Below are positions 25,245 to 34,286 of a stretch of DNA of 49,963 bases, piece by piece; position 1 is the first letter of the stretch; each line of letters opens with the position of its first letter. The notes below the pieces were generated by a model, which made no database searches, had not been told where the DNA came from, and saw only the letters and a program-made list of their open reading frames with translations. Both the position numbers and the translations under genes were made by a program. The stretch comes from Oscillospiraceae bacterium (lineage in GTDB: Bacteria > Bacillota > Clostridia > Oscillospirales > Oscillospiraceae): assembly GCA_009781855.1 (NCBI GenBank), contig WQUY01000013.1, positions 1 to 49,963 of the forward strand, read 5' to 3'.

Positions 25245-25544
25245 TTACAAATTAACCTTCTTCTTATTAAAAGCAGACGGTACAAACCTATATGCTTCTT
25301 TTTTATCCATTTTAGTGATGTATCTCGTAGCTATCTGGTTATTGCATTCGGGGCAAAACAACGCTCCATGGTATTTCGAAAAATCAATCGACCCATTTAT
25401 AATCCTGTCATTGTACATTTTTACAAACCCGCTTTCGCCAACCTTCTGATAATTGGCTATAAAGCACTTGCAATAAGCGCATGTAACTTCCAGAATATGG
25501 CTACCCCTGACCTTTTTGCAGTTTGGATTTTCATACAATTTCAT
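25245..25544 (-). CDS. small zinc-ribbon protein of unknown function
   Basis: I do not recognise this 99-residue protein. It carries two Cys pairs, CAYCKC near residue 22 and CPECNNQ near residue 73, likely forming one zinc site, with an early ENPNCKK Cys as well. It is rich in Lys/Tyr and has no membrane segment. It starts the leftward operon with the MBL-fold gene 21 bases downstream. A role in nucleic acid binding is possible from the zinc ribbon but not shown. Confidence 0.65.
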   Translation of the reverse strand: MKLYENPNCKKVRGSHILEVTCAYCKCFIANYQKVGESGFVKMYNDRIINGSIDFSKYHGALFCPECNNQIATRYITKMDKKEAYRFVPSAFNKKKVNL

Positions 25545-25625
25545 GTTAGCAAAACCTCAACGCATATACTATCACGTAATCTCCAAAAAGTCAGCTATGA
25601 TTTGCATATTTGCTGTTATTGGAAC

Positions 25626-25654
25626 TTGACGCAACGTCCGCAATGTGTGATAAT
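25626..25654 (+). promoter_or_regulatory. promoter of the sugar ABC ATPase gene
   Basis: TTGACG (25626-25631), a 17-base spacer and GATAAT (25649-25654) face rightward, 86 bases upstream of the ATG. Confidence 0.6.
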
Positions 25655-25740
25655 AAAGAACAAAAAACGTGTTTTATAGTCCAAATCATATAAGATGATA
25701 TCGTTGAGAGTATTTTTTCAAATTGACAGGAGGCCTCGCT

Positions 25741-26850
25741 ATGGCAAAAATTTCGCTCAAAAACATTGTAAAAGTCTACCCCGGCAATATCCCCGCTGTC
25801 CACGATTTTAGTCTCGAAATCGAAGACAAAGAATTCATCATACTCGTAGGCCCTTCCGGCTGCGGAAAGTCAACAACCTTGCGTATGATTGCCGGCCTCG
25901 AAGAAATAACCTCTGGCGAGCTTTATATCGGTGACCGCCTTGTTAACGATGTACCCCCGAAAGATCGTGATATTGCGATGGTTTTTCAAAATTATGCGCT
26001 TTATCCCCACATGACTGTATACAAAAATATTTCTTTTGGCCTTGTGCTTCGCAAAATGCCGAAAGATCAAATAAAACAAAAAGTTGACGAAGCTGCTAAA
26101 ATTCTCGACATTGAGCATTTATTAAGCCGCAAGCCCAAAGCCCTGTCGGGTGGTCAACGTCAGCGTGTTGCGCTTGGAAGAGCGATGGTGCGCGACCCGG
26201 CAGTTTTCTTGCTTGACGAACCGCTTTCAAATCTGGACGCAAAGCTCCGCACATCCATGCGGACTGAAATATCCAAACTCCATAAGCGCCTCGGCACAAC
26301 ATTTGTTTATGTAACGCACGACCAGACTGAGGCTATGACCATGGGCGACCGCATCGTTGTCATGAAAGATGGTTACATCCAGCAGGTCGATTCTCCACAG
26401 AATCTTTACGACTTCCCCTGCAACCTATTTGTCGCCGGGTTCATCGGGGCACCGCAGATGAACTTCATTGATGCAACCCTAATCAAATCAGAAAATGGCT
26501 TCTCCGCACAATTCGGAGCAACTATTATTGAAATCCCAAGCGCCAAGCTCAGTGCTGAAACCGCTACAGCATATGAGGGCAAGCCCATCGTGCTTGGTAT
26601 CCGTGCAGAAAACTTGCATTCCGAAGATTCGCATATAGAACGCACGGAAACCAGCCCAATAAATGTAACCGTTGAACTTGTAGAGCTTTTGGGCTCCGAG
26701 ACTTATCTCTATGTGGTTTGCGAAGGCATTAACCTGATTGCAAAGATTCCGCCGTACAACAACCCAAAATCCGGCGATACCATAACACTTGCACTGGACA
26801 GAGAAAAGCTGCACTTGTTTGACAAAGAAACCGGCAACGCAATCAAGTAG
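25741..26850 (+). CDS. MsmX/UgpC-type carbohydrate ABC transporter ATPase
   Basis: A 369-residue ATPase of the MalK/MsmX/UgpC type that energises CUT1 sugar importers. It has Walker A GPSGCGKST near 39, the ABC signature LSGGQRQRVALGRAMVRDPA, Walker B VFLLDEPLSNLDAK and the H-loop VYVTHDQTEAMTMGD. The C-terminal regulatory TOBE/OB region (from about 240, FIGAPQMNFIDA) is complete. AGGAGG precedes the ATG at 25741; an upstream ATG at 25723 is unlikely. It converges on the two permease genes and probably serves them; MsmX-type ATPases often serve several transporters, which fits its separate promoter. Confidence 0.92.
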   Translation: MAKISLKNIVKVYPGNIPAVHDFSLEIEDKEFIILVGPSGCGKSTTLRMIAGLEEITSGELYIGDRLVNDVPPKDRDIAMVFQNYALYPHMTVYKNISFGLVLRKMPKDQIKQKVDEAAKILDIEHLLSRKPKALSGGQRQRVALGRAMVRDPAVFLLDEPLSNLDAKLRTSMRTEISKLHKRLGTTFVYVTHDQTEAMTMGDRIVVMKDGYIQQVDSPQNLYDFPCNLFVAGFIGAPQMNFIDATLIKSENGFSAQFGATIIEIPSAKLSAETATAYEGKPIVLGIRAENLHSEDSHIERTETSPINVTVELVELLGSETYLYVVCEGINLIAKIPPYNNPKSGDTITLALDREKLHLFDKETGNAIK

Positions 26851-26866
26851 GTTCTTCTGGCGAAAA

Positions 26867-26944
26867 AGCACAAATTACAAAGCACAAATTACAAATAGGC
26901 GCAAACCGCAAGCCTAGTTCTAAACTATTTGTAGTCTGTGCTTT
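26867..26944. terminator. bidirectional terminator between convergent genes, with 14-bp tandem repeat
   Basis: AGCACAAATTACAA occurs twice in tandem (26867-26880 and 26881-26894). The second copy, within 26879-26898, pairs at 18 of 20 positions with 26925-26944, forming a long stem with an A-rich left and T-rich right edge. It separates the rightward ATPase gene from the leftward permease genes. Confidence 0.65.
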
Positions 26945-26957
26945 GCGTTTTGCAAAC

Positions 26958-27845
26958 CTACCCCTTAATAGCCCCACCAGTGACACTGGTAAGTATCTTG
27001 TTGCTCAATACAATAAATAAAACAAACGTCGGCGCAAAAACAATGACCGTGCTGGCAAACATGGCTCCCCAATGCCCTGCATATCTCATGCCTTGCACCA
27101 TGTTGAAAAGCCCGACTGCAATCGGCCTGATCTGAGCATCATTTGCAAATATCATCGAGATGAAAAACTCATTCCAAAGTGTTATAAAATTAAAAATCGT
27201 GACTGTTATAATTCCGGGCTGCGCCAACGGAAACATGATACGCCAGAATGTCCTTACCGGGCTACAACCGTCCACCGCTGCGGCCTCTTCAAGGCCTGAC
27301 GGCAGATTTTTGAAAAATGGCAACAAGTAAAAAATCGTAAAAGGTATACTCATACCAATGTAGAGAAAAACAAGTGTTGTGCGCGTGCCGGTCATCCGCA
27401 GTGCCGTGGCAAGACTAAAAATCGGCATAATAATCATAACTGCCGGAATGCCCATCGAAATCGAGGTAAGCCCCTGAACCAGCGCATTAAATCGGAAACG
27501 GAAACGGCTGAGCGCATAAGCCGCCGGTGCGCTGATGATGATTATGAGCGGAAGGGAAATGGTTACATATATAACGGAGTTAAGGAAAAACCTACTGAGG
27601 TTCTGCGCCCCCCAAGCAAGCCTGTAATTGTTAAACACAAGATCAAACCTTAAAAGACGCTCAAAAAATGTCCCTATAACATCCCCTCCAAAGATTTCTC
27701 TGGGGGTAACCAGTGACGCGGCAAGTGTCCAGCCGATAAGCAAAAAAGTAAAAATAGCCCAAATAGCACAAAGCAGATACCCCGGTGTAAGTTTTAATTC
27801 TTTTTTGAGCTTGACCGGTTCACGAATCGTCTTGTTTCTTGTCAT
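26958..27845 (-). CDS. carbohydrate ABC transporter permease (MalG/MsmG-like)
   Basis: A 295-residue inner membrane subunit with six membrane segments and the coupling EAA loop EEAAAVDGCSPVRTFWRIMF. The pattern LVTPREIFGG and the C-terminal LTSVTGGAIKG are typical of the MalG/CUT1 group. The ATG at 27845 has AAAGGAAGTG upstream; the longer frame to 27875 would overlap the upstream permease gene. It forms a permease pair with 27862-28773. Confidence 0.92.
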   Translation of the reverse strand: MTRNKTIREPVKLKKELKLTPGYLLCAIWAIFTFLLIGWTLAASLVTPREIFGGDVIGTFFERLLRFDLVFNNYRLAWGAQNLSRFFLNSVIYVTISLPLIIIISAPAAYALSRFRFRFNALVQGLTSISMGIPAVMIIMPIFSLATALRMTGTRTTLVFLYIGMSIPFTIFYLLPFFKNLPSGLEEAAAVDGCSPVRTFWRIMFPLAQPGIITVTIFNFITLWNEFFISMIFANDAQIRPIAVGLFNMVQGMRYAGHWGAMFASTVIVFAPTFVLFIVLSNKILTSVTGGAIKG

Positions 27846-27861
27846 ATTTTTCACTTCCTTT

Positions 27862-28773
27862 CTACATTTCGACATCGTCTTTACGTGTAATCAGTGAACT
27901 CACGACAGAAATGACGACAACAAGTAAAGCAATCAAAATACCAACCGAAGCAGCAGCACCTGAATCACGTTGTACAACCGCAGAACCGCGGCCTCCAAAT
28001 ATGATTTCTCTCATGTAGTTGGGAGGCATTGTGTACGGAAGCGTAAGATTGGTCGGAGAGAACATAAACGACCATGCGAAAACCCCCGTTCCCAAACTGA
28101 CCGTCCAGATTACAATATTGCTCCTTACAACACCTCTGATCAAAGGCAACGTTATAAAGAAAAACTTATGAAAAATATTTGCACCCTCAATACTTGCGCA
28201 TTCATAATATTCATCACCGATTTTTTCAATACCGCTAATAAACGTCAGCATGATATAACCAACCATGCCAAAACAATAAGCTATAAGCAGACTCCACAAC
28301 CCCATATACGGACCTGTCCACATTACCGGCGTTTGCCCTCCGACTGCTTCAACAATCCTGTCAAACAGCCCGTCATTGTCTCTAAACGCATAGTTAATCC
28401 ACATAGTACCCAGTGCAATAGCGCTGATGATATTGGGTAAATAGATGACTGCACGCCAGAATTTTTTCAGTCGCACCCCGCTTGTAAGGATTACCGCATA
28501 AACCATAGCAAGAAATAGCACCGCAATCCCGCCCACAAACCAAAGTGTAAGATAGTTTGTGACTGAGCGGTTGAACAGGTCGATTCTAAACAAACCAATA
28601 TAATTATTCAAACCGGCAAACGTCCATGCCGCAATGGGGGTCTCAATGGCCTCCACTGCAAAAAAGCTCATAACAAATGTTCGTAGAACCGGATAAATAA
28701 AAACCATTACATAAATAAACATTGCTGGGATTAAGAACAACACAATCATTCGTTTATTTTTTCGCCCAACCAA
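27862..28773 (-). CDS. carbohydrate ABC transporter permease (MalF/MsmF-like)
   Basis: A 303-residue six-segment permease beginning MVGRKNKRMIVLFLIPAMFI and carrying the EAA-type loop YECASIEGANIFHKFFFITL. It belongs to the MalF-type subunits of CUT1 importers. The start is TTG at 28773 with GGAGG nine bases before it. The binding-protein gene upstream is separated by 77 bases with a strong hairpin, so this gene is probably expressed at a lower level than the binding protein. Confidence 0.92.
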   Translation of the reverse strand: MVGRKNKRMIVLFLIPAMFIYVMVFIYPVLRTFVMSFFAVEAIETPIAAWTFAGLNNYIGLFRIDLFNRSVTNYLTLWFVGGIAVLFLAMVYAVILTSGVRLKKFWRAVIYLPNIISAIALGTMWINYAFRDNDGLFDRIVEAVGGQTPVMWTGPYMGLWSLLIAYCFGMVGYIMLTFISGIEKIGDEYYECASIEGANIFHKFFFITLPLIRGVVRSNIVIWTVSLGTGVFAWSFMFSPTNLTLPYTMPPNYMREIIFGGRGSAVVQRDSGAAASVGILIALLVVVISVVSSLITRKDDVEM

Positions 28774-28797
28774 AACAATGACCTCCTTACGTCAAAA

Positions 28798-28823
28798 CCG
28801 AGGCGGCGGTTTCGCCGCCTCGG
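28798..28823 (-). other. intercistronic hairpin after the sugar-binding protein gene
   Basis: CCGAGGCGGCG and CGCCGCCTCGG form a perfect 11-bp GC-rich stem with a TTTC-type loop between binding protein and permease genes. Such hairpins commonly protect the binding-protein mRNA and lower downstream expression. Confidence 0.65.
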
Positions 28824-28850
28824 CTTTACAGCAACAATGGCGTTTATTAT

Positions 28851-30191
28851 TTAGCTTATTGCTGCAAGATTGTCAGCAAACTGCTGCGCATTTATCGTGC
28901 CCGCAGCCATTCTTTGGAAGCTCTCAATAATCACAGCAGTGACATTTGGGTCATCTTCCGCACCGGCTGCCCATGGCAGGCGATCTGTGGTCGATGCAAA
29001 TATAACCTCAGCATCTTGCAGCTGCACAGGCCATACCGCATCATTTGCCATTGGCACGCCCCATGTGTCATCAGCCAGACGCTGATCCCAATAGCCGAGC
29101 GTTATCCAACGAATGAATGCAAACGCCGCATTAGGATAATTGGTATTTACGTTAATTCCGAAACATTGTGCACCAATGTTGTGCGCTTCCGGACCCGCTC
29201 CGCCTGCATCAATTGAAGGCCATGCAAACGAACCCCAGTTGATATCAGGGTTTATTTCTCTTAACTCATTGGGCAGCCATGTGCCATTGAGATACATAGC
29301 AACAGCTTCCATAGCTGCAAATTCTGCTGCCTGTCCTTCCGGAAATACATTTGTTGCAGCTCTGGGTGACATAAATCCATTGGTTATAAGCTCTTCAAAA
29401 ACCTGAGCAGTCCTGAGTATTGCAGGGTCAGAAAACTCGTGGTTTTCAAAAATTTCAAGGGTTCTTTCACTACCGGCGATGCGTGTTACCGTGGTGCCAA
29501 ACAGCGCTGGAATATATGAGTTATCAACAGTCATTGGGATTATGCCTATGTCAACCAGTTGTTGACATGCCACAAGAAACTCTTGCCAATTGGTTGGGTT
29601 CGATGTGATTCCAGCCTCTTCAAACAAATCTTTATTGAACATGGTTGTAAACACAAAAGGCTGATAAGGCACTACGGTAAATGTGCCGCCGCCCCGCTCT
29701 TGCGCCATTTCCATAAGACCACTGTTTACTTTAGCTCTGAAAGGTTGACCATCTGTATCACTGAATACACCATTTACCAGATCATCTAAGTTAAGCAAAT
29801 GGTCTGACCACTGCCCGGTTACGCGATCGATGTCCTCATCAAAAATGTCAATGGTTTCGCCTGCTGCAAGAGCTGGTGCGAGTCCCTCACGCTGACCTTG
29901 TCGGCCATTGAAGTTAATGCTTACAGGAACACCTGTCGCTTCTGTAAAGGCTCTTGCTGCTGCCGCAAGCACGATTGCCTGAGGCTCAGCCTCACTCCAC
30001 ATCGACCAATAAATCAGCGACGCACCTGCTTCTATACCATCTGCTTGCGGATCATACTCCGCGCCACCACCGGCAGCTCCGGCCTCTCCGCCGTTGGCGG
30101 GCGCTGTGGTGCTGCCTCCGTTACATGCTGCGACGGAAAATACCATAGCAAGCATCAACATAAGCGCCAATATTCTGGAAAATTTCTTCAT
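28851..30191 (-). CDS. sugar ABC transporter binding lipoprotein (SBP_bac_1)
   Basis: A 446-residue extracellular binding protein. The N-terminus is a lipoprotein signal (KFSRILALMLMLAMVFSVAA followed by Cys), then a Gly/Ala-rich linker. The mature part (YWSMWSEAEPQAIVLAAAAR ... GVPVSINFNGRQG) fits the family-1 carbohydrate-binding proteins. AGGAGG precedes the ATG. It is the first gene of the leftward sugar operon, with its own near-perfect promoter. The sugar is unknown; the divergent DUF5107 protein suggests a carbohydrate or glycoside pathway. Confidence 0.92.
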   Translation of the reverse strand: MKKFSRILALMLMLAMVFSVAACNGGSTTAPANGGEAGAAGGGAEYDPQADGIEAGASLIYWSMWSEAEPQAIVLAAAARAFTEATGVPVSINFNGRQGQREGLAPALAAGETIDIFDEDIDRVTGQWSDHLLNLDDLVNGVFSDTDGQPFRAKVNSGLMEMAQERGGGTFTVVPYQPFVFTTMFNKDLFEEAGITSNPTNWQEFLVACQQLVDIGIIPMTVDNSYIPALFGTTVTRIAGSERTLEIFENHEFSDPAILRTAQVFEELITNGFMSPRAATNVFPEGQAAEFAAMEAVAMYLNGTWLPNELREINPDINWGSFAWPSIDAGGAGPEAHNIGAQCFGINVNTNYPNAAFAFIRWITLGYWDQRLADDTWGVPMANDAVWPVQLQDAEVIFASTTDRLPWAAGAEDDPNVTAVIIESFQRMAAGTINAQQFADNLAAIS

Positions 30192-30259
30192 TTTATTCCT
30201 CCTTAATCAATGCCTGAAACATCTGCAGGAACAATACGCAAAGTCAGGCCTTTCTTCCG

Positions 30260-30296
30260 CGCATTGTGCCACACATTATATCAATCGCAATGTGCC
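30260..30296. promoter_or_regulatory. candidate regulator-binding direct repeats
   Basis: CGCATTGTGCC (30260-30270) and CGCAATGTGCC (30286-30296) are a direct repeat with 26-base spacing. One lies within the spacer of the leftward promoter and the other just past its start point, as expected for a repressor of the sugar operon. Confidence 0.45.
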
Positions 30297-30303
30297 TTGT
30301 CAA
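30275..30303 (-). promoter_or_regulatory. consensus promoter of the sugar transporter operon
   Basis: On the minus strand TTGACA (30303-30298), a 17-base spacer and TATAAT (30280-30275) match the sigma-A consensus exactly. Its -35 overlaps that of the divergent promoter. Confidence 0.8.
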
Positions 30304-30325
30304 CAATCGCCGCCTGTGCTAATAT
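30297..30325 (+). promoter_or_regulatory. divergent promoter of the DUF5107 gene
   Basis: TTGTCA (30297-30302), a 17-base spacer and TAATAT (30320-30325) lie 31 bases upstream of the start codon. The -35 overlaps that of the leftward promoter. Confidence 0.65.
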
Positions 30326-30355
30326 GCTTTCATATAGCCATAAGGAGGCTGCATC

Positions 30356-32338
30356 ATGTCAAAAATAACAATGACAAAACAAACATTTCGAGGCTCGCAT
30401 ATAAATGGAGAAAGCCCGCTGCCATCTCTGTCGCCAACCTCAACATTACAGAGTGAAGTAAAATGCACATTGCCCGAGGGTGATCCGACATTTCTGGGAT
30501 ATGGATTGGTTTCTAACATTTATCCATACACGCAACAAGACCGCTATAACCGAAATCTTACAGACCTTGAAACCGACGTCATTATACTTGAAAACAAATA
30601 TCTTAAAGCCGTTTTCCTACCGGGGTACGGCGGCAGACTTTGGCAGCTTTGGGACAAGGAAAACAACCGCGATCTGCTCTACACCAACGATATCTTGCGC
30701 CCTTCAAATTTGGCATTGCGTAATGCATGGATATCGGGAGGTGTCGAGTGGAACTGCGGTGTTGTCGGCCATCACCCTTTTACATGTTCGCAGATGTTCA
30801 CCGCAACATATGAAACAGATTCAATGCCGGTGCTGCGCATGTACCAGTGGGAACGAATCCGCAACATCACTTATCAAATGGATTTTTGTCTGCCCGACGA
30901 TGCTCGCTTCCTCTATGCACGCACACGCATCCACAATCCTAACAGTGAAACTGTTCCGGTATATTGGTGGAGCAACACTGCCGTGCCGGAATTTGAGGGC
31001 GGTCGTATTGCCGTTTCTGCCGATGATGCTTATGTTTCAGACATGGGGGTTGTCACCCGGGAACCATTTCCTTTACAGAACGGCAACGATATATCATACC
31101 CCATGAATACAAGGAATCAAAAAGATTATTTCTTTTACATCCCCGATGATGCCCGGAAATATGAAGGGCACATTTCCACTGACGGAACCGGCTTGATTCA
31201 AGCCTCAACATCCAGACTCCGTGGGCGCAAACTCTTTGTTTGGGGCCAACTCCCGGGAAGCGACACCTGGCAACGCTTCCTGACAGAAAAGGCGGGGCCT
31301 TATGTTGAAATCCAAGCGGGGATAGGACGTACGCAGTATGGCTGTGTTCCCATGCAGCCACTCGGAACTTGGGAATTTGCCGAGGTTTATGGCGGCATAA
31401 CGATTGACCCAAAGGCTCAGAGCGCAGAATATCCCGTTTTCCTTGATTCCGTGGAGCAATCGCTTGAAAATGCATTGCCAAAGCAGCAACTTGAAGATTG
31501 GCTGCTTTCAACCGTGGACAGCATGGGACGTTTTTATGTTCCTGCTATGACTTATGGCGCTGGTGACGCTGCGCTTGAAAACGCAATACGTATCAAAACG
31601 AATCAACAGAACTTAAACAAGTGGCTGGATTTTGGAAATCCGGAACCCAGGCATTCCGACTTTGAGCATCTGCTCCATTTTGGTTATATGCCCAGTCACG
31701 AAAAAGATTATGTTCCTAATGCATTCGTATCAGGGCGCTATTGGCAAAAACTACTGGAAACTGCCGCCAAAGGACCCGACCGCGACAACTGGCTGACTTG
31801 GTATCACCTAGGCTTGGTGCTTTTTGACACCGAACGCAAGTCAGGAGCAGAGTCAATCTTGGATGGCTTTTGCGCATTGGCTGCCCTCCGACATGCCGCA
31901 GATTTAAGCGCAAACGGCCCCGTACTTTATGCGCTTGCTGAAGTGCTTATAAATGCCGGCGAAAACAAAGAAGCCTCTGCTTGTGCCGTCAAGTCTTGCC
32001 GTTTGTTTAGCGGTGATTTATCTGTAGCTAAAGATACCATGAGAATCCTTGTTACTCAGCGCGAAAGCGGACTTGCGCTTGCGCTTTATGATGTTTTACC
32101 GGAAGATGTAAGAGCCGACGACCGCATCAAGTTTTGGCACGCCAACGCATTAGTTCTCCTTGACCGATGCGATGAAGCTCTTGAGCTTTTGGAGCGTCCG
32201 GATTATATCATGACCGACTTCCGTGAGGGCGAAATGAGCATAAATATTTTATGGAGTGAAATTGTAAAACGCACCGGGCGCACCGACCTGACACTACCCT
32301 CACACTTAAACTTCAATGCCATCCCGCTGTCTTATTAG
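30356..32338 (+). CDS. DUF5107 domain protein with C-terminal TPR-like repeats
   Basis: A 660-residue protein without signal peptide. Residues about 30-330 form the DUF5107 beta-sandwich found in aldose-epimerase-like/glycosidase-associated proteins (LPGYGGRLWQLWDKENNRDL, SGGVEWNCGVVGHHPFTCSQ, PVYWWSNTAVPEFEGGRI). Residues about 400-660 are helical and TPR-like (HLGLVLFDTERKSGAESILD and later helix pairs). AAGGAGG precedes the ATG. It is divergently transcribed from the sugar transporter with overlapping promoters, suggesting an intracellular role in processing the imported sugar. The enzymatic activity is unknown. Confidence 0.87.
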   Translation: MSKITMTKQTFRGSHINGESPLPSLSPTSTLQSEVKCTLPEGDPTFLGYGLVSNIYPYTQQDRYNRNLTDLETDVIILENKYLKAVFLPGYGGRLWQLWDKENNRDLLYTNDILRPSNLALRNAWISGGVEWNCGVVGHHPFTCSQMFTATYETDSMPVLRMYQWERIRNITYQMDFCLPDDARFLYARTRIHNPNSETVPVYWWSNTAVPEFEGGRIAVSADDAYVSDMGVVTREPFPLQNGNDISYPMNTRNQKDYFFYIPDDARKYEGHISTDGTGLIQASTSRLRGRKLFVWGQLPGSDTWQRFLTEKAGPYVEIQAGIGRTQYGCVPMQPLGTWEFAEVYGGITIDPKAQSAEYPVFLDSVEQSLENALPKQQLEDWLLSTVDSMGRFYVPAMTYGAGDAALENAIRIKTNQQNLNKWLDFGNPEPRHSDFEHLLHFGYMPSHEKDYVPNAFVSGRYWQKLLETAAKGPDRDNWLTWYHLGLVLFDTERKSGAESILDGFCALAALRHAADLSANGPVLYALAEVLINAGENKEASACAVKSCRLFSGDLSVAKDTMRILVTQRESGLALALYDVLPEDVRADDRIKFWHANALVLLDRCDEALELLERPDYIMTDFREGEMSINILWSEIVKRTGRTDLTLPSHLNFNAIPLSY

Positions 32339-32438
32339 GCCGATTGGAGTCAATCACACACCAATCCACATAGCGAAAAAAGTCACAGTGTCGTCTTTCA
32401 CTATACCCAACACACACTCCATAGCTCGCTCAAAAATT

Positions 32439-32465
32439 AAAAGTCCCTATTGGGGACTTTTAAAA
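32439..32465 (+). terminator. terminator after the DUF5107 gene
   Basis: AAAAGTCCC (32439-32447) pairs with GGGACTTTT (32453-32461), followed by AAAA. The 251-base gap from 32339 holds this hairpin and a promoter and no gene. Confidence 0.6.
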
Positions 32466-32477
32466 AACGGTTTAGAC

Positions 32478-32506
32478 TTGCGGATATGCTGTGAATAAAG
32501 TATACT
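32478..32506 (+). promoter_or_regulatory. promoter of the HEAT-like/membrane protein genes
   Basis: TTGCGG (32478-32483), a 17-base spacer and TATACT (32501-32506) lie 83 bases upstream of the next start. Confidence 0.6.
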
Positions 32507-32589
32507 GTAGTGCAAATGTGTGTAGGCTTTCTAAGCTATAGGCAGACAAGAGCCTAGCCAAAAATACAAACACAGGAGCGCAGACTCAA

Positions 32590-33231
32590 ATGTATGAAGA
32601 CTTAATAAAATGGTTCTTCAATGAAAATGGGCCGGATCTCAAAGAGGCACCCCCTGCCGCAGCTTTTGAGCATTTTCAAATCAAACTGTTGGTTGACGGT
32701 GCCCCCTTGCAAGAAATAATAAATAATACCATACGCGAAAAAATCCCTGAGCGCGAAGCCGCTATACGCATAGAAAAAAAGGAAATCGATGCCGCAACAA
32801 CTCCCGGTCAAATCATTAAATTTATGCGCCGTGGTACTGATATCATAAATCAACAAGCGCTAATTCAAAGGGCGCTGGAGTTTGAAGATGAAATCATTCC
32901 GGAAATCATCCAGATGCTTAAAACCAGTTTAAACGATTTGTTTATTGAGCTTGCTGCCAGGGCTTTGGCAACATGCAGTAAGGATATTTCAGAAGAATTA
33001 ATCGAGATTTTTGACGAAGTTCGCGGTGCATACGCACAGTCAATGATTTTGGTTGCACTTGGATTTAAGGCATCAGAGAACCATATTCCTTGGCTCCTTA
33101 AAAAATTCAACGAACTCAAATCTGCCTATCCGAATGAAGATTTCTGCTTTGGTGCTTATTTTGCACTCTTGGAAATGGAATCAAGATTTTATGCTGAAAG
33201 CAAGAAATTCACCTCGGTAAGCACTGACTAA
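32590..33231 (+). CDS. HEAT-like helical protein of unknown function
   Basis: A 213-residue soluble protein that I do not recognise by name. The C-terminal two thirds are paired helices (RALEFEDEIIPEIIQMLKTS, LIEIFDEVRGAYAQSMILVA, then LGFKASENHIPWLLKKFNEL), resembling HEAT repeats. The N-terminal third is short and charged. AGGAG precedes the start, and the next gene begins 59 bases later. Possible scaffold; no catalytic motif is seen. Confidence 0.65.
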   Translation: MYEDLIKWFFNENGPDLKEAPPAAAFEHFQIKLLVDGAPLQEIINNTIREKIPEREAAIRIEKKEIDAATTPGQIIKFMRRGTDIINQQALIQRALEFEDEIIPEIIQMLKTSLNDLFIELAARALATCSKDISEELIEIFDEVRGAYAQSMILVALGFKASENHIPWLLKKFNELKSAYPNEDFCFGAYFALLEMESRFYAESKKFTSVSTD

Positions 33232-33290
33232 TCCTCAAAGCATATTATCAGCATTTACTTTTGGAACAAAGTTTGGAGAGAGAGGGCACT

Positions 33291-34286
33291 ATGGATGCAA
33301 TCAACACATACATAGAAAATATCTTTGCCGCTTTTCCGCAGACAAGGGTCGTTCTTGCATTAAAGCGCGGGATGCACTCTGAAATGGAAGAAAAATACCA
33401 ACTACTCATAGCAGAAGGTAAAAGTGAACACGAGGCCGTAGGATTTGTCATTTCCGACTTCGGCAGTATTGATGAGATTGCTGCCGAGCTTGGCTTTAGT
33501 CTTGGAGCATCTGATTCCAGTCATACAAAATCTACTGAAAGCAAGGATTCTATCCGGCTCTCAGAAGAAGACGCTTTTACTTATTTGGAACAATCACGAA
33601 AGGGCAGCACATGGATAGGCCTTGGCGTTTGGTTGATTTTGACTGGCATTGCATTGATTCTTGTAGTCAGCGGTCTGGGACGCGCAATCACCGGTGCAGG
33701 TAGCGAAACTGTAGATGCTGTTGCAATCGTGGTCATGTTGCTTGCCATTGCGGGTGCTGTGCCGATTTTCATTGTACATGGAATGCGACTGCGGCGCTTT
33801 GAACATTATGATGACCACGACATCCTGCTTGATGCTCAAACTGTGGCAAAAGCGGAAAGCATGGCCGCCAAATGCTATGCACAGTTTCCTATATATTTAA
33901 GCCTTGGCATTGCATTGATTCTGGTCTCTTTGGGCGTTTTTATCATCCTTGGCACAATGGGGTACAGGTCATTTCCGCTTGCACTCTTTTTATTCATGAT
34001 TGGTTTTTCCGTATTCCTTTTCGTCAAATCCGGGATGACCAAATCGTCTTTTGATGTAATATTAGGAAAAGGCGACTATGCAAAAAAAGAAAAGACTACA
34101 TTTTCCGAAAAGATTATGGGTACAATTTCTGTTATTTACTGGCCTTTGATTGTTGCAGCATATTTACTGTGGAGTTTTGTCGGTGATGCATGGACGACAA
34201 GTTGGATTATATGGCCGGTTGCTGGCGTTTTGTTCACGGCAATTGCAGGTGGGATATCTACCTGGCATTCATCCCGAAGAAAGTAG
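33291..34286 (+). CDS. DUF1700/HAAS-type membrane protein
   Basis: A 331-residue protein. The N-terminal about 70 residues (INTYIENIFAAFPQTRVVLA ... SDFGSIDEIAAELG) form the helical permease-prefix/HAAS motif often linked to PadR-family control. Next come a polar stretch and about six membrane segments (GLGVWLILTGIALILVVSGL and others), ending with a cytosolic tail. GGAGAGAGAGGG precedes the ATG at 33291; an earlier frame start at 33261 is unlikely. No PadR gene is adjacent. It may sense or repair the envelope; function unknown. Confidence 0.75.
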   Translation: MDAINTYIENIFAAFPQTRVVLALKRGMHSEMEEKYQLLIAEGKSEHEAVGFVISDFGSIDEIAAELGFSLGASDSSHTKSTESKDSIRLSEEDAFTYLEQSRKGSTWIGLGVWLILTGIALILVVSGLGRAITGAGSETVDAVAIVVMLLAIAGAVPIFIVHGMRLRRFEHYDDHDILLDAQTVAKAESMAAKCYAQFPIYLSLGIALILVSLGVFIILGTMGYRSFPLALFLFMIGFSVFLFVKSGMTKSSFDVILGKGDYAKKEKTTFSEKIMGTISVIYWPLIVAAYLLWSFVGDAWTTSWIIWPVAGVLFTAIAGGISTWHSSRRK

